From the NCBI GenBank assembly GCA_958295665.1, contig OY282560.1, forward strand, positions 192,264,061 through 192,328,060: a DNA stretch of 64,000 nt. The letters are read 5' to 3'. Source of the DNA: Tipula vernalis (Eukaryota; Arthropoda; Insecta; Diptera; Tipulidae). Shown here one piece after another: positions 54,850 through 64,000 of this stretch (position 1 is its first letter; each line of letters begins with the position of its first letter). The translations under genes were made by a program, and so were the position numbers. Below the pieces are notes generated by a model. That model ran no database searches, was not told the DNA's origin, and saw only the letters and a program-made list of their open reading frames with translations.

Positions 54850-56115
54850 CTTAGGTTTGGATGGCGGTCCACTAGGACCAGGCATATACACAAAAATATA
54901 TACATACTCCTTGAGGAAGTTTATATTTCCTAGAGAAGAGAACCAATCCGGTTTTGTGTGGGTTCACATTCAACCCACAGCCATTGGCCCATAATGAAGG
55001 AGTAACCAGGACATTTTACTTAAGCTCACTAAGGGTGCCGGGATATTTACCACGGACACCAATAGCAACATTATCCGCGTAGGCAACCACCTTGAAGCCA
55101 CCGTCCTCCAGTCTCAGCAATAGGTCATTTATGACCAAGTTCCAAATTAGGGGGCAGTACGCCACCATTTGGCGTAACTCTGATTGCAAATCTTCTGACA
55201 GAGGATTTTCCAAAACTAGCATTTATGATCCTGCCTCTTAGCATTTGATCTATAAAGTCCTTGAGTGATTCATCCACTCCCAGATCTGAAAGTGCTCGAG
55301 TTATAGCCCCTAGAAGCACATTGTTAAAGGCATCCTCAATATCCAAGAAGGTTACCATTGCGTAGTCTCTATATTCGAAAGATTTATCAATGTAATGAGA
55401 TTTAGACAGCTTTTCCGACACAATCGTGCTACTAATATGAGCTTCTATTTGTCTTTCCATTGTTTTAAAAAGGAAGGAAGACAAACTAATCGGTCTAAGG
55501 TCTTTGGGATTGTAGTGTAAGCGTTTTCCCGCCTTAGGTATGAAAACAAACTTCACTTCTGTCAATTTACTAGGAATGTAACATTGTTCTAGGCTGCCTT
55601 TGCAAATTACCTCTAACCAGGAAATGGTTAGGTCCGTAGTTTGTTGAATATCCGCAGGGATAATACCATCGAGTCCAGGCGACTTATATGGTTTAAAACT
55701 ATTTATCGCCCACAGGATCTTTTTTCTGCTAATAATTTGGCCTATGCGGCTACCAGCCCTTTTACCTACTGATGTGCTAGGTATAGATTCGAAACAACCA
55801 GGAAAATGAGTCTCCATCAGAAGTTCCAGTGATTCCGCGCAATTAGTGGTCCATATCCCATCCAGCCGTTGAAGATCACTTGGGATGGAAGGACCAGTTG
55901 CTAGTACTTTGCGTAGCCTAGACATCTCCGAAGACTCCTGAGTTTTGCCACAGTATAGTCTCCAAGAGCTGTTCTTGGCACTTCTCAATTGATATTTGTA
56001 AATTTTGAGGACTTCCTTATAGGAGCCCCAGTCCACAGCATCTTTTGTTTTCCGTGCTGCTTTTAAGAGTCTTTTGCATTTTCGACGTGTTTGTTGAATC
56101 TCCTTGGACCACCAG
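54850..56115 (-). mobile_element. LINE family A, copy 2 (RT part)
   Basis: Minus-strand fragment covering the end of the endonuclease-RT linker through RT to shortly past the catalytic box. It is truncated on the right by a mariner sequence at about 56117 and ends on the left near 54850 in unrelated DNA. It is the better preserved relative of the copy at 1-1503. Confidence 0.82.
54940..56115 (-). pseudogene. LINE reverse transcriptase, mostly open N-terminal half
   Basis: The open stretch 56036-55125 (303 codons) reads NSSWRLYCGKTQESSEMSRL, SFKPYKSPGLDGIIPADIQ, VKFVFIPKAGK, PKDLRPISLSSFLFKTMERQI and YAMVTFLDIEDAFNNV (first catalytic Asp). A frame change near 55140 moves to VINDLLLRLEDGGFKVVAYADN: the catalytic YADD reads YADN, so the second Asp is lost. 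ANGCGLNVNPHKTGLVLFSRK follows. The endonuclease and everything after the RT palm are absent. Confidence 0.85.
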
Positions 56116-56116
56116 G

Positions 56117-57140
56117 GACGCAGTGATTAAACACTATTATTTGAAAGGGAAAACGGCGAAAGAGACAAAAGAAAAGCTCGATAAACATTACGGTGAACAT
56201 TACGAAGAAGCACTGCAACAATACCATCAACAGGAAGGACAAAAGTAGTGGTTACTGAAGAAAATATCAAGAAAATCCTCGATATCGTTATGAATGATCG
56301 CCGAGTAAAGTTGCGTGAGATTGTTGAAATGGTAAACATATCATATGAACGTGTGTTCAACATTTTGCATGAACATTTGCATATGAAAAAGCTATCGGCA
56401 AGATGGGTGCCGCGTTTGCTCAGTGTCGAACAAAAACGAGTTCGACAGACCACTTCACAGCGGTGTTTGGACATGATAAAGCGTAATCCTGTTGATTTTT
56501 GGCGTCGATTAATTACTGTTGATGAAACGTGGGTCCACCACTACACACCTGAAACCAAAAATGGTGGAAGTGCTCCGAAAAAGGCAAAGGCAGTGAAATC
56601 GGCTGGCAAGAGGTTATGACCACTATATTTTGGGATTCACACGGAATATTGCTCATCGATTATCTTGAAAAAGGATCCACAATCACAGGAAAGTATTATC
56701 GTGCATTATTGGATCAATTGGTTGATGCAATCAAGGAAAAACGACCACATTTAAAGAAGAAAAAAGTGCTCTTTCTTCAAGACAACGCACCGGTTCACAC
56801 AGCATTAGATACGATGCTAAAATTACGTGAAATACACTTCGAATTGGTTGATCATCCACCTTATAGTCCAGATTTAGCTCCTAGTGACTTTTTCCTGTTT
56901 CCAAACTTGAAAAATGGCTCGCAGGACAAAGATTCATCTCAAACGAAGAAGTGATTATCGAAACTAACGCGTATTTTGAGGGGTTCCCGAAATCGTATTA
57001 TTCAGATGGTATAAAAAAGTTGGAATATCGTCTTACTAAGTGTGTCGAATTAAATGGAGACTATGTAGAGAAATAAATGGTTTTTGGCAAAAAAAATTTT
57101 GTTTTCCTACTTAGGTAGCTTCATTTTCAATCCGCCCTCG
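56117..57140 (+). mobile_element. mariner DNA transposon, 5'-truncated
   Basis: The transposase begins only a few codons after the usual start, directly at the LINE junction, so the left TIR is missing. The right TIR ends CCGCCCTCG at 57140, followed by TA (57141-57142), the normal mariner target. In element orientation the inverse, CGAGGGCGGATTGAAAAT, matches the general pattern of mariner ends. Confidence 0.85.
56127..57076 (+). pseudogene. mariner transposase, three frameshifts
   Basis: Frame 1 (56127-56245): AVIKHYYLKGKTAKETKEK (first helix-turn-helix), then a deletion removing the end of this domain. Frame 2 (56248-56610): LHMKKLSARWVPRLLS (WVPRL linker), then VDETWVHHYTPETK (first catalytic Asp). 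Frame 3 (56616-56930): FWDSHGILLIDYLEKG, LQDNAPVHT (second Asp) and YSPDLAPSDFFLFPNL (third Asp of the D,D34D triad). Frame 4: FISNEEVIIETNAYF to YVEK and a stop at 57074-57076. The protein would bind the TIRs and cut and paste the element. Catalytic residues remain, but the protein is split. Confidence 0.88.
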
Positions 57141-57142
57141 TA

Positions 57143-59229
57143 CGTCCTGGTAAATCAACATAACCACGCTGCCATGGTTTTTCCCATAAGTGGTAAAAAA
57201 ACTTGATGCTTTTGTAGTTCTACGTAAAATCACTTTAATAGTAATTTTGGTCTTTCTTTACTGACAGATAGATTGTTGAATGCTCTGGATTTTTGTTCAA
57301 TCCCAGTCAAATAAAAATATTTTTTTACTGCAAAACATGAAATAAATGTTTTGTGCACTATTCAGATTTTGAGCCTTAAATGAGTCTTTAAGAGTTAGTA
57401 GTATTTATCACCGTCTGAACAAAATATTGGTTATAATTTATCGGCAAACTTTTTGATAAACCGTCGTCTATCAGTCCTCGGATCTCTTTTGTATTTGTAC
57501 ATGTTGCTAATTTTTAACTTAATACTCATTCCTCATCGTTCAGTAAATAATGGGTTATTAATTAGTGAATATTTAGAATTGTATTCTAAGAATAAAGACT
57601 GAATAATAATGAATAAATAATAAGAGATCAATGACAAAATAATTGATGAATGACGGGTGATTATTGAGCGAATTAATCTGTAATTAAAGAGTACGTAATG
57701 TGCAATGTTTATAATAAGTGAAATTCATTATTCATCAGTAAAAAAAGGGTGATCAGTGAGTGAATAATGGGTGTTCGTAAAGCACAGCTGTTGTTTAGTA
57801 CCGTCATTTCCAAATCTCCAAATAAACAACACTTCAATTTAATAACTTATTTCAAAACTTTATTTTATATAATTGTACATTAATTATCTAGTTCTGTTGT
57901 AGATTTAACGAGATAATGCATCATATAATACCTAAAAGAAAATAAATTAAGGAAAGTTAGAAAATGATTCATTATAATTCTCATATATTGTATTTACCTG
58001 TAACTTATTGATATGTTCCAGTATTGAGCCTAACCTAAAAATAAATTAATTAATGTATTAAAATTATAATTATAAATCTTGTAATATTATATAAGAAAAA
58101 ATACTTATCTTTAAGATATCGAAGTGGCCATAATTTATGTATTATTATATTCATATTTAATAACAATTTAATTTTATTGTAAAAGTAAACAAAAACAATA
58201 ATTTATATGTTTACTTAAACTTTGACGTTTACCAAATGTTATAAAATTTGTATAACAGTTCGATAATAGCATAGTAACACATAATAGCCACCTAGATTTA
58301 GGTATATGAAATAGCTTATAAAATAATCTTGTAAAAACATGAAATTATTTTCACTCTCTTTTGCATCGACCGTCTAAGGGTGTATATCGAAATAGATCGC
58401 CACGATTAGTGAGGTTAAAAAACACATTAAAATAAAACTTGTAAACTAAATAAAATTTTTTAACGCATTCAAAGTAAATTGAAGAGTTTTACTTAATTAT
58501 TGGACCAACAATAAAACAATTAAATTAAATACAGTCCGCTACCATAAATAGTTATCGTTACAAACAATGGGTGAATAATGAGTAAATCAAAATCGAAAAG
58601 TCACGAGTAATGAATAAAAAGCGCTTCTCGCGGAATCTTAAATTCTATAAGGATACATTGGACTTAAGGCATTATACAAAGAAGGAGAAAAGGCCAATAC
58701 TTTTGCTTTTAGATCCTTCTATTCTTGTCAGATTGGTGCGATTATAGAATCACTATTCTCCTTGTTGTGTCTTTTTTATTGTTTGGTACAGTTTATTTTT
58801 GTTTGGTAAATCCCAGTTGAGAAAAAGAAGGTCTACCACAGTAAAGCCTCTTGCTATGACAAAGCTAGTTCCATCCGGCGGTTGCCGGAGGTATTCGGAG
58901 TTCTGTAGTCTTTAGACCGGCTATATAATTATTATTGCACAATAAATATTTTTCTAAGTGTAACATACGATCACTCAGAAAAACTCAAATAATCTCTATA
59001 ACACTAGAACTAGATGGATCTCGAACAATTGATTTTAATACTAAAAAGTCAAGATATTAACGAATATTTTCGAAAGACCTGTGGGTATGGAACCAAACAT
59101 TAGAAAAAACATGTTAATTTCGAAAATTTGCATTAAACTCAATTAAACGATTTTAATTCCAAAATATTTAGTATGTGTCTTTTCGAATAGGCTTTAACAC
59201 TTTCGAATAATTTCGAAACTCTTTAGAAA
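57143..59229. other. Non-coding stretch
   Basis: About 2.1 kb without recognised genes. Words such as TGAATAATGGGT recur around 57540-57780 and 58560-58580. The part from 58970 resembles the TCGAAA-rich sequence at 30250-30830. Confidence 0.45.
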
Positions 59230-59234
59230 TTTGG

Positions 59235-59960
59235 CAGGAAACAAGGCTAATCGGCAATGACATCATCGATTATAGTCGCTTCGGACTAACTCTCTTTCAC
59301 AGCAATAACACGGATAAACATGAATTTAGTGTCGGTTTCTTGATTAGCAACCTATTGCGTCAATTTGTGGATTTATGGTCGTTACTTTAACATCACATTT
59401 GTGAATATTCATGCCTCCATCGATGAGAAGCCAGATTAAATCAAAGACGTTTTCTACGACCAGCTCGAAACCGCCCAGGGCCCGAATTCCGGGTCAATGA
59501 CAAATGAGAATGCGAAATGACTTTATGTTTTATTTCGCCTACTCTAAATAAAAATGCAACCGACTAGTTGAATTAAAAAATCAAGTCATTTCTCATTATC
59601 ATTTGTCATCGAACCGGAATTCGGGCACTGAGCAAAATTCCGCAACATGACATTAAAATTGTCTTGGGCGACTTCAATGCTAAAATTGGCGGTGCTGGTA
59701 GTACATATCGTAGCAACATCGACCAAAACTCCTTGCACCCTACATCAAAGAACAAGGGGACGCGCACCATCGAGATAGCTTTACTTTGCAACTAGTTATG
59801 TTGACAGCACATATTTCCGACATTGGCATATTCAAAAGACAAGGCAACGGCCAACCACTAGCTTTAAAGACATCAGAACTAAACGTGGAGCACACATCGA
59901 TTCAGACCGCTTCCTGGTATTTTTGGATTTAAAATTTCGTCTATCCGCCACATAAAATCA
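59235..59960 (+). pseudogene. LINE endonuclease domain, split by a MITE
   Basis: EN-like sequence from 59235 to 59479, interrupted by the MITE 59480-59626, resumes exactly in frame: FYDQLETAQ before and LSKIPQHDIKIVLGDFN after. GDFNAK is the block with the conserved Asp and Asn of APE-type endonucleases. Later parts (SNIDQNSLHPTSKNKGTRTIEIAL) correspond to the region before the final SDH motif, which is lost or unreadable. The enzyme would nick target DNA. Confidence 0.72.
59480..59626. mobile_element. MITE (147 bp) inside the LINE endonuclease
   Basis: Starts GCCCGAATTCCGGGTC and ends with the inverse GAACCGGAATTCGGGC. The arms continue inward with AATGACAAATGAGAAT against ATTATCATTTGTCAT. 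The element separates two parts of a single reading frame, so the insertion boundaries are set by the host LINE. Both this and the MITE at 28554 have GAATTC-containing, GC-rich tips, but I would not call them one family. Confidence 0.85.
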
Positions 59961-61486
59961 TCGTTTCCAGTGCATCATTCGTTGGAACACTGCGGCATTA
60001 ACAACCTTCGGGATTACTCTATCAGATATTTTGGGAAACAAACCCTTGCCCCGTTCAAGAACAGTGAGACATCATCAAAACGGCGGTAACTGGTGCTGTA
60101 CAGTCCACCAAAAACCAAAAATCATCTAGGCCTAAATATCTCTGGTTGGATGATGATTATCTTGGTGTTAATTGGGAGGAAAATCGTGCACGAAACGAAA
60201 TCTATCGCAAAGAACAAGACAATCCCATAACGCCTACATGACTCCGAGGAAAATCGATAATCAGCTATTATGATGGAACAAAAGAGCCTTAGAGATAGAT
60301 ATTCACGAACTTTCAGCAGCGCTATTAGCAACAAATTCGGTGAATTAAAACGAACACTAGAACCGTCCTTGAAATGTGGCGGAATTATTTCTCGTTATTA
60401 TTTCTGAGCAACAACTTCTCTTGCTTCAACGCGATATTAAGGTTGAGATGACATCACCACCTCCTCCACCATATGATAAAGTGCAGAGCGTGGTATCGCA
60501 GATAAAAAATTATAAGACTCCCGATAAGGAGGTATCTGCGACGAAATGCTCAAATATGGCGGCGATTATCTGTTCCACCACATGTTTGAGCTAATATCAA
60601 TAATTTGGTCTAGAGAAGACAACCCAGTCCACTTCATAAAACGAGAGATCGATGAAACCGCAACAACCACCTTGGTGTAGCTTTGCTGAACACATGCTAC
60701 AATTTTTTCACCAACATCACGATAAGTTATCGGTATATATTATGTATATAATTTATATTTGGTTTTCGTCCGAATGTATCAACGAACGATCAAACTTTTA
60801 TTCTGAGGATTGTGCTGGAGAAATGCTATGAAAAGGAGATTTCTATACACAGTCCATTCAAAAACGTCCAACAGGCGTACGACAGCAATAATAGGTATAG
60901 GTTATGAAACATATTATCTTACCTGGGCATACCGTCAAAATTGGTTTAAATATGCCAACTTGTAACGGATGGCTCAATATGTTAGGTGCGGCAAAGAGAG
61001 AGTCGCAAACTTCATTTCCCTTAAAGAGGTCCTTCTTTCGTTTCTGTGGATAATTCATCAAGGATAGTAGCAGGCTATCGAGGATTTTACGCCAATATCA
61101 AAATACTCAAGTCTCCTTACATAAATTGCGTAAAATAAAACTAAACCTCTACAAAGCACTGATAAGACCAGTTATCACATTTCGTTGCAAGCCTTGGCCA
61201 CTGACAGCACAAAACTTCCAAAAAATGGCTGTAACTTAGCGTACGATTATAAGAATAATAGCCGGTCCTATTAAAGAGGGAGTAATGTACAGAATGCGAA
61301 TGAATCACGAGAAGAGAAATGACCTCGATAAACATCATCGGACTCATAAAATCGTTAAGGCTAAGATGGCGTGGTCACGTGCTTCATTCACAAAATCGGA
61401 TCACTAAACAGGCGTTGGAGTCAGAACCAACGACAGTAGAACATCGTGGGAAACAAACCACCTACCCGATGGATGGACATCTGTTA
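59960..61486 (+). pseudogene. LINE RT and C-terminal region, decayed
   Basis: Short readable blocks are scattered: RDRYSRTFSAAISNKFGELK (about 60290), SVYIMYIIYIW then CINERSNFYSEDCAGEML, LYKALIRPVITFRCKPWPLTAQ (about 61150), IIRIIAGPIKEGVMYRMR (61245-61300) and SLRLRWRGHVLHSQN (61350). No intact catalytic RT box was found. The sequence is cut at about 61486. Confidence 0.6.
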
Positions 61487-62507
61487 AAGTTAGCCGAAAG
61501 TGAAAACTCGATAATGCAGATTGTGTTAGTCCAACCGAAAGTAACAAAAAATGGTAACGTAGATTGTATCACCCCAGCCGAAAGTAAAAAGTAGATAATG
61601 CAGATTATGGTATTTAGTAGTTATCAGCCGAAAGTAAACAGGATACATGGATTTAAATAAAACATTTTATAAATAGTTTTACGTGTAAAACTTTTCTTAA
61701 CGTATTCGTAGAAAATATCGGAAAATCAGAAGGATCGGAAAATTCGATTTTCCAAAAATCATTAGAAAATTTTTATAAAATCAGCCTCTAGAGGGTTGTG
61801 TCTAGAGATGGATTGCATTGATGTGATTTGTTAATAGCTATCGCAGGAAAAAAATTCAGTTCAAGATTCCTGTAGGTAATCTCGAAAAATTCGATTTTCC
61901 AAAAATCATTAGAAAATTTGTATAAAATCAGCCTCTAGAGTGTTATGTCTGGAGATGGATTGCATTGATGTGATCTGTCAATAGCTATTGCAGGAAAAAA
62001 CTTCAGTTCAAGTTTCCCGTGGGAAATTTCGGAAAATTCGTTGTTCCAAAAATCATTAGAAAATTTGTATAACATCAGCCTCTAGAGTGTAATGTCTGGA
62101 GATGGATTGCGTTGATGTGATTTGTTAATAGCTATCGCAGGAAAAAAATTGAGTTCAAGTTTCCCGATATTCCCACGGGAAACTTGAACTAATTTTTTTT
62201 TCTGCGATAGCTATTGACAAGTGACATCAATGCAATCCATCTCCAGACATAACACTCTAGAGAATGATTTTATTCATCCATTTCTTACTTTCGGCTGGAA
62301 ACTGTTTTTTGAATTTCCCGACATTTCTCACGAGAAACTTAAACTGAATTTTTTTCCTGCGATATCTATTGACAAGTCATATCAATGCAATCCATCTCCA
62401 GAGATAACACTCTAGAGGCTGATTTATATCCGGCTTGAATGTCAATAACATAATCTGCATTATCAACTTTTTACTTTCGGCTGGAAACTTTCGGCTAACT
62501 TTAACAG
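61487..62507. mobile_element. Foldback element made of 147-bp repeats
   Basis: The ends TTAAAGTTAGCCGAAAGT (61487) and ACTTTCGGCTAACTTTAA (62490-62507) are perfect inverses. Inside, three direct units of 147 bp (anchor CCAAAAATCATTAGAAAA at 61752, 61899 and 62046) are followed from about 62170 by at least two units in the opposite orientation (CCATCTCCAGACATAACACT; CTGCGATAGCTATTGACAAG). Length about 1.02 kb, no coding capacity. It interrupts the RTE-like LINE. Long arms built of tandem repeats are the known hallmark of foldback transposons; assignment to a named group is not possible here. Confidence 0.83.
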
Positions 62508-64000
62508 GGTTGGAGGCCTAGCATTGTTGCTGCGGTCAACTCCGTTCATCGGATGTAGCGGCAGCGGAAGGAAGGAAGTAAGTTTTTAAGAAAATAACAT
62601 TTAACGTTTACTGATAATTACGAAAAATATATAATAAAAAAATGAACTGTGCATAAATATTTGGTTTTTATCTTTGATTACTTATCGATCAAGCTCTTGA
62701 ATTCGTTTCTCACAATATGATCATGCCACTTCAATTGTATAGCATAACCGTGAGCTCGTTTCCTCCCAGCTTTTATCACAATTTTTTTGTTATAATAACG
62801 ACTAGTGATTATATTTCCTCTCCTTGTTAACACATGGAAAAATATGTCCTGTGAATCCTAGAAGCTAAAATCAACAGAAGCCTAGGAAATTTTTCTCATC
62901 ACGGATGTTGGCCATTCATGAGTTATACTTCAATGTTTTGAGTTTCGCTACTTGCTTGTATGACAGATCTTTAAACACACATTTCTTTACTTTATTCGAA
63001 TTGTTTATTGGGTGACATAACTAAATGATGTTAGAATGAATCAGCATTGAAAAATAACTAATTATCACCATTACCGATATAAAAGGGCATTGTTGAATCA
63101 TCAAATAACTTTGGAGATGCTTTGGCCATATTCGGTCGATTATCAATTTTTTGTTTTGTTTTGTAATAGGGTTGAAGTTGCATTTAAAATACCAATGTTC
63201 TTTAGATTATATTATATCAACGACAATTTAACATTGGCTAATGAATTTTAATTTGACATTTTCAAAGCTGTTAACTTTCTAACTAAACGTGACAAATGCA
63301 TTTTTTTTTAAAGACGTAGTAAGCAATCAAAACTTAACCCTAATAAAACCAAGCTGTGCCTTTATGGCACATTTGATCTTGTAAGTATTTTATTTTGAAA
63401 TATGTCCATACATTACAACGTACAATACCAAGTACTTTGCAAAAACGTAGTAATATTATTTTACTAAAATTGAAATTTTGTAGGTTGGTTGGATTAGAGT
63501 TAAAGGGGCATGATGTTAGATCTATGCTAAAGCGGCCTAATGAAGGTCAACATTTACGAAAAATTGGCTTCTTACTTAGTAAAACCTCGTATACCTTTAT
63601 TGTTTTCAGTAATTATCTGTTAGCGACTGTTTTAAGCGAAGTTATTGTAACAAACAGTTTTTATAAAAAAATCACATCAGAAAAATAGGTGCCTAAGAAA
63701 CAAATTCTATCACGTATCTACGATAATAGAAATAATTTTAGCTCCTTCCTTCGAGGATATGAAAAAAATTATTAATTAATTAATTCAATTTACATATAAA
63801 AACTGTTTGTATTCTTTTTTTTTTTTTTTAATTTGTAATGAAAATAATTTAAATGAATTATTTTAATATTGGAATCATATAAAGTGATATCCGTTCATTG
63901 TTATGAGTTTACATAATGTACATATTATTTTATGAAATCAATACTCGTTTGTATAATATGTTTATGTTGATTGGATAATTTCAATTAAATAATATTTAAA
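62508..64000. other. Terminal non-coding stretch
   Basis: The first ~70 bp (to about 62580) may still be the 3' end of the interrupted LINE: it is GC-richer (CGGTCAACTCCGTTCATC) than what follows. The rest is AT-rich with no recognised gene. The 97-codon frame at 63395-63688 has no known domain. Confidence 0.4.

Larger units (their letters stand above)
59230..61486 (+). mobile_element. RTE-like LINE (endonuclease and RT), heavily decayed
   Basis: Plus-strand remnants in order: endonuclease start (QETRLIGNDIIDYSRFGL at about 59235), HEFSVGFLISNL, NIHASIDEKPD, a MITE, then IVLGDFNAKIGGAGSTYR (endonuclease catalytic block, 59658-59700). RT parts follow (KALIRPVITF near 61160), and the C-terminal ISL-type block LIKSLRLRWRGHVLHSQNR (61345-61400). 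Frame changes are frequent. The pattern fits the widespread RTE/CFDP2-like LINEs with an Exo_endo_phos domain. A foldback element starts at 61487. Confidence 0.72.

Noticed and set aside
56127..56474. 115-codon minus-strand open frame
   Set aside because: Antisense shadow of the mariner transposase, which has clear domain matches.

Overview
The window is A+T-rich (roughly 70% by eye) and looks like intergenic or intronic DNA of an insect, most likely a fly. I found no host gene, tRNA or rRNA that I could support. Nearly all recognisable coding sequence belongs to transposable elements. The families present (BEL/Pao with DUF1759-type gag, 17.6/297-like errantivirus, Jockey, I/LOA-type LINEs with a DUF4780-type ORF1 and a (TAA)n tail, hAT, mariner) point to an insect. 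The species cannot be named from the sequence.

Layout. 1-2.5 kb: two decayed LINE copies. 2.9-3.25 kb: an inverted array of 16-bp repeats. 5.75-15.77 kb: a hAT transposon with 12-bp TIRs and a perfect 8-bp target duplication, carrying a 6.93-kb BEL/Pao element that has near-identical 561-bp LTRs and its own perfect 5-bp target duplication. 15.9-19.1 kb: a Jockey copy lying between units of a ~180-bp repeat. 22.2-28.5 kb: a Tc1/mariner relic, an errantivirus env fragment, a BEL copy, a Jockey copy and the errantivirus gag-pol. 28.5-30.2 kb: a MITE and two DNA-transposon fragments. 31.2-36.4 kb: a third BEL copy interrupted by a palindromic MITE. 38.4-39.8 kb: a ~175-bp satellite in which the repeats reverse orientation. 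40.3-43.1 kb: (AT)n, a Ty3/gypsy gag-protease and small palindromes between 39-bp inverted repeats. 43.3-46.4 kb: an I/LOA-type LINE, then ~105-bp tandem repeats. 48 kb: a BEL relic. 50.1-54.2 kb: a Ty3/gypsy element with two LTRs, lacking its integrase core. 54.85-57.14 kb: a LINE fragment abutting a mariner. 59.2-62.5 kb: an RTE-like LINE interrupted by a MITE and by a foldback element built from 147-bp repeats.

How the parts relate. No pathway or operon is present. The information lies in nesting order and element structure: BEL into hAT, MITE into BEL, MITE and foldback into an RTE-like LINE. The BEL inside the hAT is the youngest long insertion (about four LTR differences in 561 bp); most other elements are broken by stops, frameshifts or deletions. 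I did not find a clearly novel functional system. The most unusual items are the foldback-type repeat structures and the nested hAT/BEL locus.
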